This document shows, piece by piece, positions 1 to 9,444 of a stretch of 64,000 nucleotides of DNA. Source of the DNA: Lodderomyces elongisporus. Its lineage: Eukaryota > Ascomycota > Pichiomycetes > Serinales > Debaryomycetaceae. Position 1 is the first letter of the stretch. Each line of letters opens with the position of its first letter. The DNA is taken from NCBI RefSeq assembly GCF_030384665.1, contig NC_083675.1:2042001-2106000 (forward strand), read 5' to 3'. The notes beneath the pieces were generated by a model. It was not told the origin of the DNA. It did no database searches and saw only the letters and a program-made list of their open reading frames with translations. The translations under genes were made by a program, and so were the position numbers.

Positions 1-1018
1 TTCGAATATCACCACTAACATCATCTTCATTACCACCATTAGCACCATCACAAAACACCGGTAGGTTTAAATAATGGCCATTAAACATTTGCCGCAAAGC
101 TTGCTGTATTGGTAAGTTGGCATTAGCCATATCTGGCTGCGGGGTCATCACTCGTACAACTGAACATTGCTTGGGTTCTAAACCAGCCGCAATAACTCGT
201 AGCACCACATCTTTAGATGTGAATATACCCGTTAGCTCTTCATTAGTATCTTTAACTAATACAGCAGTGGTGTTGTTCTCCTTCATCAACACAGTTGCTT
301 CAAGTACAGTTGCCTTTACACTCACATAAATTGGTGCTGTTTGCTCGTCCAATACGGTTTCCAAAGTTGGGCCATTCATTTTGCTCCGTAGCTTTTCAAA
401 ATACTCAAAAACTTGTTGTGGGTGTTGTTTCAACCCTATTTCCGTTTGCACCGAGTCCAACGCTTCGTATAGTTTCTTTGAACTGTTGTGCATTCTTTCT
501 AGCTTCTCCATTTGTTGCGCATAACAATTTGTAATGTCTAAGATCCCAACAACCTGCTGCAATTCATTCTTGACGGGCAAATGTCTAAACCCTTTGTCTA
601 CCATCAAGGTTAATGCATCAGATGCAGGGTTGTTCTCCATGGTACATATGGGATTTGGAGTCATGATCTTGTTTATAGTCACATTACCGGCGTTTAAACC
701 AGCACCCACAACTCTGAATGCAAGATCCTTGGCGGTAAATATACCCATTAAATCACCTTCTTCGCCTACTACCAATACACAATTTTCTCGTCTAGCAATC
801 ATCAATTGAGATACTTCATAAACAGTTGCTGTTGCTTTGCATGTTATTGGCTCATTAGGTTTGAGTGATAACACAGTACCAGGCATTGGCCGCTTATGCC
901 GTGCAATGTATGACCCATTTTTTTTCTTTTTGCTCAAATCATGTTCTATGCGCTTGCGAATAGCGTCGTCCTTCTTTGTTTGTCGTTTTCTAGAGTCTTG
1001 ATTGCGTAACAAGTTCAT
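1..1018 (-). CDS. CBS-domain protein (Mug70 / CBS-PB1 type), 3' end cut by window edge
   Basis: The reading frame starts at the ATG at 1018-1016 and stays open for 339 codons to the window edge, so the C terminus is missing. A basic, charged N terminus (residues 1-45) precedes four CBS motifs at about 52-112, 118-170, 225-283 and 289-339. The first and third contain the typical G-I-F-T-(A/S)-K-D-(L/V) strand-helix turn, and the second and fourth begin with an IMTP or VMTP motif. Two Bateman pairs in one protein with a basic leader match the fungal family of S. pombe Mug70, whose members usually end in a PB1 domain; that part would lie outside the window. CBS pairs generally bind adenosyl nucleotides and act as regulatory modules, but the substrate here is unknown. 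Divergent from the downstream V-ATPase assembly gene. Confidence 0.85.
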   Translation of the reverse strand, partial: MNLLRNQDSRKRQTKKDDAIRKRIEHDLSKKKKNGSYIARHKRPMPGTVLSLKPNEPITCKATATVYEVSQLMIARRENCVLVVGEEGDLMGIFTAKDLAFRVVGAGLNAGNVTINKIMTPNPICTMENNPASDALTLMVDKGFRHLPVKNELQQVVGILDITNCYAQQMEKLERMHNSSKKLYEALDSVQTEIGLKQHPQQVFEYFEKLRSKMNGPTLETVLDEQTAPIYVSVKATVLEATVLMKENNTTAVLVKDTNEELTGIFTSKDVVLRVIAAGLEPKQCSVVRVMTPQPDMANANLPIQQALRQMFNGHYLNLPVFCDGANGGNEDDVSGDIR

Positions 1019-2038
1019 TGACCTGAGATTAAAAAAAAAAAAAAAAGAAAAAGGAAAGAGCAAAGGGGAAAGGGGAAATAAAATGTTGATATATGTGTGT
1101 TGTTAAAGAAATAAAAAAAATGGTGGGCAGGGGTTGGAGTTGTGTAAAGTGCTGTTTAATTGTAATGGTTGATCTTTTGTATTCGTAGGGATTTTTTTGT
1201 TGCAAATGGAGGTAGAGGGAAAAGGTGCTTTCAACTTCCGTTCCTTTTAAAACTCTTGTTTTTCCGAGATATTGCTGAAGTAACAATTCAAATCTTTGGA
1301 GTGTTCTTTTATCCTAAATGTAGTTTTTTGTCAAGGGTTGGATGGTATCCAATTGCGTTCAGTTTTATAGAAGAATTGAAGTAGTTAAGTCGAGTCATGT
1401 GAATTGTAAAGGTTGTAAAGTGTGGTATGCATATCTTATCGTGATTTTTACCCCTGCTTCTACCCCTCAGACTCTCGCTTTACTCTCTCTCTCTCCCGCT
1501 TTCTTCTTTTTTATTTTATTTTTTATTTATTTTTTTATTATTACTTTTGTATTTAAAAGTATGCGGAATAGGTGTCGGAAGTAGTGTACGTTGGCACAAG
1601 ATGTAAATATAAATAACATATCTTGAAAATTCAAGATTTATTAATTAAACCCGATCATGAGGAAACTACCATATTTTTAACACCTTTAAGACCCAAAGAG
1701 TTTTGCTTACGGTTAAGAACTATATAAACGTAAAGAAAAGAAATACCATTAAAAAAAAACAATGGAGCCAAACAAAAATATGTCGTCATGTTTCAAACGC
1801 TCTTGATGCGTGTGGAACAAAATAAAACGATAAATATTTAAATTACTTGATTTCTTCTCGGCCGAGAACATTGTTTTATTCGATTCCTTTTTTTTGCCCT
1901 TTGTTTTCGCACGGTTTGAATTTTAGACGATAGCTGTTGGTTTTTAATTTTTTTTTATTTTCTTCTTCCTCGGTGAACGATTCCCAATGTTCATTCGATC
2001 TTTTAAGCTATACAGACTCTAGCTTCTACAGTTTCTCA
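1019..2038. other. Intergenic: divergent promoter region of CBS gene and VPH2
   Basis: About 1 kb between divergent starts. It holds an A15-type tract directly upstream of the CBS gene (1031-1045), several T-rich stretches (1500-1550) and no credible gene. Short open frames here are low complexity. Confidence 0.6.
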
Positions 2039-2713
2039 ATGACGCTTTTCGAAATCACCGTGCAGTTGAAAACTCTCATTGAACAACTGAGTCTTGATAA
2101 ACGCGAAAAGCAAAAGCTTTTATCAAACAAGACAATTAGCCATGGCCAGCTTATCGAATTCTACAATGAGTGCCATCCTACACCTACCCTTCTCGCGTTA
2201 TTGAAGAAATCTAAGCTTCACATACCGCCATATAAAACATTCATCAAAGAGAAGACTCCCGAATTTTTGAGGCAAATGGAGAGATTAAGACTAGAAGCTA
2301 AGGAGAAAGAGTATAAGCAGCTTATCAACAAATCACCAGAGTTTGCCACATTGTACGACAACTCGGATCAAGAGTATATATCTCCAGCAAAAGCACATAA
2401 GGAGCTCAAGAATCAATTAACTACAATAGTGAATATTGCAGTTAGTGTAGGAAGTGTATCTTACGCTATCTGGTACTGGACAGCGTCATCATGGGGTTTG
2501 AAAGATAGTTATCGAGTTCTATTAACGGTCTTCTTTGGCATTTTAGTACTAGTTGCCGAAGTAGTTGTTTATATGGGCTACCTTAACAAGATCGAGGAGG
2601 CAAGAGCTAAAGAGAAGCAGAAAAAGGAAGTAAAGAAAGTGGTGCAAACATTCGATTTGAGGAATTTGAAAATCGATCGAGTTTGGAAAAAAAAAAAGGA
2701 AAAAAAGAAATAG
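2039..2713 (+). CDS. VPH2: Vma12/Vph2-type V-ATPase assembly factor (ER membrane)
   Basis: A 224-residue protein. The open frame extends upstream to 1937, but the added 34 residues are low complexity, and the ATG at 2039 matches the usual family length. Residues 62-95 contain the family-type segment YKTFIKEKTPEFLRQMERLR followed by a charged helix. Two predicted membrane helices lie at about 127-149 and 159-182, joined by a very short loop. The C-terminal tail is highly basic and ends in lysines, compatible with ER retention. In yeast, Vma12 (Vph2) with Vma22 and Vma21 assembles the V0 sector of the vacuolar proton pump at the ER. The last codons run into an A-rich repeat, so the exact C terminus may vary by slippage. 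The family call rests on the N-terminal motif plus the two-helix layout. Confidence 0.8.
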   Translation: MTLFEITVQLKTLIEQLSLDKREKQKLLSNKTISHGQLIEFYNECHPTPTLLALLKKSKLHIPPYKTFIKEKTPEFLRQMERLRLEAKEKEYKQLINKSPEFATLYDNSDQEYISPAKAHKELKNQLTTIVNIAVSVGSVSYAIWYWTASSWGLKDSYRVLLTVFFGILVLVAEVVVYMGYLNKIEEARAKEKQKKEVKKVVQTFDLRNLKIDRVWKKKKEKKK

Positions 2714-2745
2714 AAAAAAAGAAATAGAAAAAAAGAAAAAAGAAT
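2700..2745. repeat. A-rich tandem repeat overlapping the VPH2 stop codon
   Basis: A unit close to GAAATAGAAAAAAA is repeated through 2704-2745 and supplies both the terminal lysine codons and the TAG stop of the Vma12-like gene. Confidence 0.7.
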
Positions 2746-3087
2746 GTGTTTTTCTTTTAATTTTTCTTTTTTTTTTGAAAGGGTTGGAAGTTAAGTGTGG
2801 TAAGTGAAGAGCGGAGGTTAATAATGGTGCCTTCTCATTTGACTCTTTCTCTTTCGCGTGCGCCTTATTCTTTAAGTACTTTTACCTCCATCCGCGACTC
2901 CTTGCATCCGCCGCCGCCCCCCCCCCCCCATTGTGCACACATACACGTTTTTAATTTAACGAAAGTTTTGCAACACTTTTGCAACATCTTTTGCAACACC
3001 TTTTGCAACATTTTTGTAGCACTTGAGCTACACCTTTTGACCAACTATTCAAACATTACGCAGTCAACAATAGAAATACTATTCAAC
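2714..3087. other. Intergenic: 3' of VPH2, promoter of cis-prenyltransferase
   Basis: Holds the end of the A-rich repeat, a C13 tract at 2917-2929, and four nearby copies of a TTTTGCAACA-like element between 2966 and 3012. No gene seen. Confidence 0.6.
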
Positions 3088-4142
3088 ATGGCCTCGTATT
3101 CCAGAGCATTTTCATTGAATTCTATTTTGGCATTGATACTAAAATTCCCATTATTTTCATTTGTAATTGGGTTTCTCGAGGATTTTATTATAGCAGTGCT
3201 TAAAACTGGGCCCATACCTCGACACGTTGCGTTGATAATGGATGGAAATAGAACCTATGCAAAAAAGAACAAGTTACCACTAAAGGAGGGCCATTTTGCC
3301 GGTGCAAGTGCATTAATCAAAGTAAGTTGGACCAAAATGGATAAGTGAAGAAAAAAAAATCATGGAAAAGAAATAGAGGAAGCATTTTCATCAATGATAC
3401 TAACAAACTGTTTTTTCTCCTCTGCCTGCAGGTTCTTGAAGTATGCTATAAATTAGGTATCGAACAAGTAACGATTTACGCATTTTCTTTGGAGAACTTC
3501 AACCGCCTGAAAGAAGAAGTTGACGCCTTGTTTGGCTTGTTGCGTGATAAGTTAAAGATGTTGTCAGAGTATGACGATTCATATGCCAAGTATAACAAGG
3601 TTGCGATTAAAATAATCGGTAACAGGGAATATATTCCTGAAGACATTCTCAAAGATTTAGTGGCTATTGAAGACTCAACAAAGAATAACGTTTCGAAAAA
3701 AGTTTTGAACGTTTGCTTTTCTTATACTGCGCGTGATGAAATGACGCATGCGATTAAATCGATTATGCAAAAGAGAATTGACGGCAAGATCCAACATCGC
3801 GATGAAATTGGGATCAATACCATCGAGTCGAATTTTTACTTCGATGACAACGTCCCCCCATTAGATATTTTGATCAGAACGAGTGGTCATACCAGACTAA
3901 GTGATTTTTTACTTTGGCAATGCTCAACAAGTTGCACAATCGAGTTTCCTGAGACTTTGTGGCCGGACTTTGGATTTGTAAGCATGATTTCAGTCTTGTT
4001 CAAATGGAGTTACTACAAGACTTTGCAGTTGGAAGAAGAAAATATGTGTGGAACCCAATTTGAGATACAAGAATCTATTGCACCTGTTCTGCTTAAAGAA
4101 TTGCCAAAACCACCGCCAACCATATCCGTGTCTCAAAAGTGA
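3088..4142 (+). CDS. cis-prenyltransferase, Rer2/Srt1 type (dehydrodolichyl diphosphate synthase subunit), spliced
   Basis: Two exons, 3088-3321 and 3432-4142, encode 314 residues. A hydrophobic N-terminal segment (about 10-38) is followed by motif 1, HVALIMDGNRTYAKK (46-60), with Asp52 and Asn54 present. The IYAFS-ENFNR segment (93-103) and the C-terminal motif IRTSGHTRLSDFLLWQ (226-241), with Arg227, Arg233 and Ser235, are typical of eukaryotic undecaprenyl/dehydrodolichyl diphosphate synthases. These enzymes extend farnesyl diphosphate to make dolichol precursors for protein glycosylation, in yeast together with Nus1. The residue after GNR is Thr56 (codon ACC), where Rer2 and bacterial UppS have an arginine that contacts the substrate diphosphate. 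S. cerevisiae has two paralogues, RER2 and SRT1; I cannot decide which this is. Residue 104 is a CTG codon, read as Ser in this clade. Confidence 0.9.
3322..3431 (+). other. Spliceosomal intron in the cis-prenyltransferase gene
   Basis: A 110-nt phase-0 intron with donor GTAAGT at 3322, a perfect TACTAAC branch site at 3398-3404 and acceptor CTGCAG ending at 3431. Joining the exons puts Lys78 next to Val79 and restores the family alignment; unspliced reading stops at TGA 34 nt into the intron region. Confidence 0.93.
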
Positions 4143-4504
4143 AGAATAAAAAATGATTTAATATAAAAAAAAATATAAAGTGAGAGAGTGTGGAAGTGTG
4201 AAAGTGTGGAAGTGTGAAAGAGAGTGAGCAAATAGATTGAACCAGAGATAAAGGAAAAAAAAAATAGAAACAAATAAACAAATAAATGCGTAAACAAAAA
4301 TTATACGACAAGAAAGAAATGATTGATGAGAAATGAAAACGAAAATGATTTGATTAAACGCTTGGGCATCTCTCATTTCTTTTGCTGATCCTTAAGCTAT
4401 GTACAAATTGCTTTTATATATGTTACACTATACTTCAATCGGAAATTTTTAATGAATTTCATTTATTCCTCCTTCTCTCTGTTTGTTCTCTGGTTTCATC
4501 TCTC
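4143..4504. other. Intergenic between convergent genes
   Basis: Shared 3' region of the cis-prenyltransferase and the mitochondrial ribosomal protein gene. Contains short GTGTGGAA / GTGTGAAA repeats (4189-4220) and A-rich DNA; no gene seen. Confidence 0.6.
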
Positions 4505-5314
4505 TTAGGATGCCTCTTGGGTTTTCACGTGTTCCAAGTGCGCCAGGTCAGCAGCTCTCATTTGTTGCAAAATCTTTTGGTACTCGGCCATCTTTTCTTG
4601 TTCTGTTCTCTCTTCACTCAAGTGAATGTTTGGTGCTGTAAAGTCCTCTTTCCTCAACACAATGGCATTGGGGTTTCTTTCCCATTTCCATCTTGTATTA
4701 ACGACATTTTCAATTTCCACGTACAAGTCTTTCAAATTGTGACACTTACTGATTGTATAATCATTCAATTCAATTCCCAAACTAGATTGTAACTTTTTAA
4801 CCAACTCAAAACGCAAGTCCAAGTTTTCCAAACCATATTGTTCAAATCTCTCGACACCGCCAACTTGTGTTAAGATTTCGTCCACCAGAGTAAAGTCGCT
4901 AAATTTTGGTTTGTCTGTCTTGGCAGATGCTTTTAAATCGAGGATAAGAACATCTTTATAAACTTTCTGAACGATTCCTTGTAATTGCACCTTGTCATTA
5001 TACGTTTCTTCCAATTGCGATGGCGCCAAGTTACGAGACTTCCAATTCTTGACCAAAGACGATCTCTCAACTTTGCTCTCCTCAAGTTGTTTCAAAAACT
5101 CTGGCGAGTTTTCCTTAGTCAAGTGACGGATCTTGATTGATTTTTCCTTTGCAGCAATCTCATCTTGTTGTGCAATAATCTCCTCGCGTCTCTTGTCGGT
5201 GATTCGGTTTTTGTTTTTACCAAATATTGATCCAAGCCATGACTGTGCAACGGGAGTGGTTGTGAATGTACGGACACGAATGTGTTTCGGTACGCTTACG
5301 AGTTGTGATCTCAT
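4505..5314 (-). CDS. MRPL13: Probable mitochondrial large-subunit ribosomal protein mL50 (Mrpl13 type)
   Basis: A 269-residue protein. The N terminus (1-26) is rich in Arg, Ser and Thr and lacks acidic residues, as in mitochondrial presequences. A charged helical stretch follows (40-95). The C-terminal half contains the segment LDLRFELVKKLQSSLGIELN (about 165-185) followed by a short-domain pattern (DYTISKCHNLKDLYVEIENV), which resembles the ribosomal L50 family that includes yeast YmL13/Mrpl13. Length fits S. cerevisiae Mrpl13 (264 residues). The role would be a structural component of the mitochondrial 54S subunit. The assignment is from remembered family features, not a database match; another mitochondrial matrix protein remains possible. 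Confidence 0.65.
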   Translation of the reverse strand: MRSQLVSVPKHIRVRTFTTTPVAQSWLGSIFGKNKNRITDKRREEIIAQQDEIAAKEKSIKIRHLTKENSPEFLKQLEESKVERSSLVKNWKSRNLAPSQLEETYNDKVQLQGIVQKVYKDVLILDLKASAKTDKPKFSDFTLVDEILTQVGGVERFEQYGLENLDLRFELVKKLQSSLGIELNDYTISKCHNLKDLYVEIENVVNTRWKWERNPNAIVLRKEDFTAPNIHLSEERTEQEKMAEYQKILQQMRAADLAHLEHVKTQEAS

Positions 5315-5858
5315 TATAAACAGTATATAAAAGACAAAGTTGCCAAAAGATAAGGTATTAGCTTAAATGAAATGCAAAATATAGGGTAGGTATAGTTGTA
5401 ACTTGGTCTAAGTTGAAGTACTTAGTTAGTTGGTTGGGATGAACGAACTTGATTTAACTGGTTTTGACTATATAGCTTGATTGTGTGAAGGGAAGAAAAA
5501 AAAAAAAATTTCATCCAAATCCAAAGGTTGGTGCGGCGTGCTAAAATTTTGAGAAAACTAAAATGAATAAAAAGGTATGAGCGGAAAGAGAAAAAAGAAT
5601 TAATATTAATAAAAAATAAATTAATAAATTAAGAAAAAAAATTAATAAAAAAAAATTTATACAAGGTGTAAGGTATACGATAAATGAATGCTGTTGATTG
5701 CAAATCACCCCTTTCCTTTTTTATTTACATAACATATCGGTTGATCAAAGAAAAGTGAATAGAGCTAAAGATAGAATTGGCTTAAAAAAATAGTCTTGTT
5801 TTTGTTCTTTTATTTCTTCTTTTATTGGAGTCATTATTTTTTCATTATACATTTCTAT
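5315..5858. other. Intergenic: promoter of mL50 gene, 3' of rhomboid gene
   Basis: 544 nt, very A/T rich (5590-5660 is almost only A and T). No gene or clear regulatory site recognised. Confidence 0.55.
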
Positions 5859-8252
5859 CTATAATACTTTTTTCCTTTTAAGAAAACAAATCATAAACAC
5901 AGTAAGTATTAGATATAGCCCGACGCCTATTGCAGACTGCTGGACAAAGTTTAACTCTGTTAATGTTGTTGGCGTAGTGTTTGTTGTACTTTTCATAGTT
6001 GTAGCTGCGATCGGTGCAGTTCTTATACCTCCTATGCTGTATGATGGCGCTGCGTCTAATGCCTTGAATGCATCTAATGCCTGAGCTTTAGCTTGGGCTT
6101 GGGCTTGGGCTTGGGCTTGCCTTTTAATTTTGGCTCTGTTGTTGGACCCTGCCTCGGTTGTAGGCACTGTTGTAGTATAGATTGCCGTAGAATAGACTTG
6201 AGTAGGCACAGTTGTCTCTGAAGCTATAGACCCGGATCCGGATGCCACGGTTTCCCCAGTTTCCCCAGTTGCTCCAGTTGCTGTTGGTGTTGTAGTTGAT
6301 ACTGTGACTTGCCCGATATCACACCATCCTTTCACCGGTATACAGTTGAAATATTTACACCATTTGCAGTTTTCAGACAGGTCGTAATCATTATTAAAAA
6401 AATTCTTTGCGAGCAAAACAAAATATACAATGATCAATACCAATGCCACAACCCTTACTCCAACCCAAATGAGAAATCTCAATGGGATCTTGTCCTCATA
6501 CGCAAAAAGCGGATTCCAGTTATTGACAAATTGTTGCCAAGTAGTTGGGTCTCTCCTATACGTTATGATGCCATCGTTGTATATCCAAAATGGGTCTTTG
6601 AGTAAAAGGATTGCTGAAAGAATTCCCATTGCAAATCCTCCCAAGTGACTAAAATTGTCCAACCCCGGTAGTAAGCCCAATACAAAGGAAATGACTATTT
6701 CGCAAAACATAAAAAATATAAACAACTTGTAGTGCTTTGTACCATACATGTTTGTGTTTTTCCTTCCAGTGTAGATAAACAAAATTATATTTGTGGCAAC
6801 AACGCCAAACAATGCACCTGAAGCACCAGTCGATGCTATACCTTGCGGTGTAAAATTGGCCCCGAGGAGAAAACCCGCAATTCCACTCATGATATAGATA
6901 AGTGCATATTTGAGTATCCCGATATTGCGCTCTATTGAGGCACCCATAGTAAGTTGTAGCAACAAGTTGAAAAAAATGTGGAGAAATCCAGCATGCAAGA
7001 AAATGGGTATAAAGATCCGGTACCACTGATTGGGAGCAAATTTTGTGCCATCGTCAAATGTTGGAATGCCCGATAACCCACATAGGTCGTTAAGTGAACA
7101 TACAAATGTGTCAACTGTAGTTGAGTTGGCACAGGGAAAGCTTATAGTTGTGTCATCGGTGATTCCAGTTATTTGATGCATGCATGGAACGTATCTTGCA
7201 CCCATGTATATGAGTAAATATGTAGATGGACCCAACATTGGGTTGAAATAGGGGCTAGTTTGAAAAGCCGAGCCTGTCAAGATGGACATTTTGGCGAGTT
7301 CAACGATAAAGACGATAACTTGAATTAGTGTCACCAAGATGGTAAAGTAGGGTAATCTTGTATAATGGAATCGTGGCTTACTGCGAAGTGTATAAAGTCT
7401 GTTTTTCTCATTCCTTCTCATTCGTTTCTCAACATCTGTCAAAGATTCTCGAGGATTGTTGCTGTTGCTGTTGTTGTTGTTGTTGTTGTTGCTGCTGTAA
7501 AAGGGGTTGGCTGAGGGCAGTGGTGGGAGTTCTGGTAACGGCACAGAGTCATACCTATCGTTGTCGATAAAAGGGTCGTGATTATGGGGCAAGTCTGGTA
7601 GGTCTCGATTTCTATCTCCGTCTCTGTATCGGTCACCGTATTGATCTGTGTGCTGCTCTTTGTATTGATCTGTGTATTGATCTGTGTATTGCTGTGGGTA
7701 TTGTTGTGGGTATTGTCCCATATATAGTTCTCTACTTTGGTCATGATCCAAAACTGACATTTCATATGCATTTGCCGATTCTTGTTTCTTTAGCGCTGTT
7801 TGATCTGAATTGTTTCGTTGATTTTGACCATATGGGTAGTATTGAAAACTATTTTGGTTTGGCAAGGGCGGTAATGATGAAAAGCTTTTGTCCCTTGGTG
7901 GTGTCTTTTGTAATAGTGGAGCCGAAGACAGCGACGACAGTTCCTGGTGTTGAATATTGTTTTGCTCATTATTGTCTTGGTTATTGTGTGTTTGGATGTT
8001 ATGCTGCATTCTCCCATGGGTTTCCGTCAAAAGGTCAGTCGATCGGTTGTAGAAAGTAAATGAGGATGAGTCATCCATATCCTCTTCATCTAGTGGGTAT
8101 TCTCTGTAGTTGTTATTCCTTGATGCTGGAAGAGACGAGGATGGAAATGGCGACTGTGTAGTTGTTGTTGCTGTTGCTGTTGCTGTTGCTGTTGAGGAAG
8201 AAGAAGTTGGTGGCTTATAAGACCTCGAAGGGTCATAATTTTGAGAGTACAT
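5859..8252 (-). CDS. Large rhomboid-family intramembrane serine protease
   Basis: A 797-residue protein. Residues 1-295 are a disordered cytosolic-type region rich in Asn, Gln, Ser and Pro, with YPQQY/DQYTDQY repeats (180-200) and an Asn tract (255-265). A first membrane helix is at about 300-325. The rhomboid core follows: HAGFLHIFFN (His420, His425, Asn429), the GASG nucleophile loop (Ser478 within TGASGALFG) and the second catalytic residue His536 in NFSHLGG, so the Ser-His dyad is intact. Another helix lies at 590-615, then a Cys-bearing segment (629-645), a Ser/Thr-rich stalk with an AQAQAQAKAQA repeat, and a last helix before the terminal RKKVL. Rhomboids cleave membrane proteins within the bilayer. 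The architecture is unlike the compact S. cerevisiae Rbd2 and Pcp1. Substrate unknown. Confidence 0.88.
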   Translation of the reverse strand: MYSQNYDPSRSYKPPTSSSSTATATATATTTTQSPFPSSSLPASRNNNYREYPLDEEDMDDSSSFTFYNRSTDLLTETHGRMQHNIQTHNNQDNNEQNNIQHQELSSLSSAPLLQKTPPRDKSFSSLPPLPNQNSFQYYPYGQNQRNNSDQTALKKQESANAYEMSVLDHDQSRELYMGQYPQQYPQQYTDQYTDQYKEQHTDQYGDRYRDGDRNRDLPDLPHNHDPFIDNDRYDSVPLPELPPLPSANPFYSSNNNNNNNSNSNNPRESLTDVEKRMRRNEKNRLYTLRSKPRFHYTRLPYFTILVTLIQVIVFIVELAKMSILTGSAFQTSPYFNPMLGPSTYLLIYMGARYVPCMHQITGITDDTTISFPCANSTTVDTFVCSLNDLCGLSGIPTFDDGTKFAPNQWYRIFIPIFLHAGFLHIFFNLLLQLTMGASIERNIGILKYALIYIMSGIAGFLLGANFTPQGIASTGASGALFGVVATNIILFIYTGRKNTNMYGTKHYKLFIFFMFCEIVISFVLGLLPGLDNFSHLGGFAMGILSAILLLKDPFWIYNDGIITYRRDPTTWQQFVNNWNPLFAYEDKIPLRFLIWVGVRVVALVLIIVYFVLLAKNFFNNDYDLSENCKWCKYFNCIPVKGWCDIGQVTVSTTTPTATGATGETGETVASGSGSIASETTVPTQVYSTAIYTTTVPTTEAGSNNRAKIKRQAQAQAQAQAKAQALDAFKALDAAPSYSIGGIRTAPIAATTMKSTTNTTPTTLTELNFVQQSAIGVGLYLILTVFMICFLKRKKVL

Positions 8253-9148
8253 TACTGCTCAGCCATTGGAAGGAAGGAAGGAAGAAAGGAAGGAAGGAAG
8301 AAAACTCGGATATACGTGAAGGTAGTACTGCGGTTATTTGTTGGTGAATGCTATAATTAGCTGCTCGGTAGTTGAAAATTGGTTTTCCCCGTGTAAATCC
8401 TCTCTAAACCGATTTGCTATGCAGAATATTGGGTTTGATGACGCAGGGGGTGGGGCTATGTCCTTATTGCCAAAATTAACCAAAAGAAAATAAACACAAG
8501 AGAATGAAAAAAAAAATATAAAAAAAATATAAAAAAAATTTAAAAATATAAAAATATAAAATATAAAAATATAAAAAATAAAGAACAAAAAGTAATTGAA
8601 AATAAAATAAAACAGACAAAACAGAATGGTGAAAGGCTTAGAAAGTCAACGATGGTGTGAAAAAAGACAATGTCAAAGCTGAAACAAAGAGTATTGTTAT
8701 TGGCTGTTGCTGTTGCTGTTGCTGTAGATATTGTTGTCTTAGTCCGTGAAACTATTTCTCTGTCTCTCTTTTTCCTTTCCTTTTCCTTTTACTTCTTTGA
8801 TCACTTTGAGCTTGAGAGAATTTGAAAAGGGTAACGAATATATCAATCTCAGTTGCAGGAGTGATTTAAAAAAAATGCAGAATAGAATAATTTTTGTAAC
8901 AAAAAAGGAAACAAGGCTGATTGACAAAGCTGGGTTTATAAAACAATTTTCAAATTGAAGTCAAATAAATCAAATAAATCAAATAAAAAAACAAAAAAAA
9001 AGAGGAAATCCCAACAAAGACAAAAGTAAATATAGATAAAATTGGGAAGTTACAAGATTCATCAATTAGGAAAGAAAAAGGACTACAGAGGGAAAGTAAT
9101 GGTTTACCTTTTCGAAAAAAAAGAGAGATTACTTGAACCCGAACAAAA

Positions 9149-9230
9149 TGATGAAAAAAAATGAAAAAAAAATGAAAAAAAAATGAAAAAAAAATGAAAA
9201 AAAAAATGAAAAAAAAATGAAAAAAAAAAA
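9149..9230. repeat. Tandem array of ATGA(A)7-10 units
   Basis: About seven copies of a 10-12 bp unit, ATG followed by an A tract, in intergenic DNA. Variation is only in A-tract length, as expected from slippage. Confidence 0.85.
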
Positions 9231-9408
9231 GATAAAAGAAGAAAAAATATTAAAAATTAAAAATCAATAGACCAGATGACTATGTTAAGGTTGCACTGGT
9301 GTGACTTCATGGATTGTTCTTTTAGCTCTCCCTGTTCAAGATTTTGCAATAGTCTCTCTTTCTCTTGCACCTCTTTTGCCTCGTTTGCCTAGTATGCTAT
9401 TTATAGCA

Positions 9409-9444
9409 TTTGTTTGTTTGTTTGTTTGTTTGTTTGTTTGTTTG
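9409..9444. repeat. Microsatellite (TTTG)9
   Basis: Nine uninterrupted TTTG units, directly preceded by a small inverted repeat ATGCTA/TAGCAT (9394-9409). Confidence 0.9.

Noticed and set aside
2797..3087. Upstream extension of cis-prenyltransferase exon 1
   Set aside because: The extra residues include a poly-Pro run from the C13 tract and QHFCN repeats; the ATG at 3088 gives a family-sized protein.
7439..7771. 110-codon frame opposite the rhomboid frame, and other frames inside known genes
   Set aside because: Shadow frames caused by trinucleotide repeats within the rhomboid, LYS143, CTA8 and PAN2 genes.
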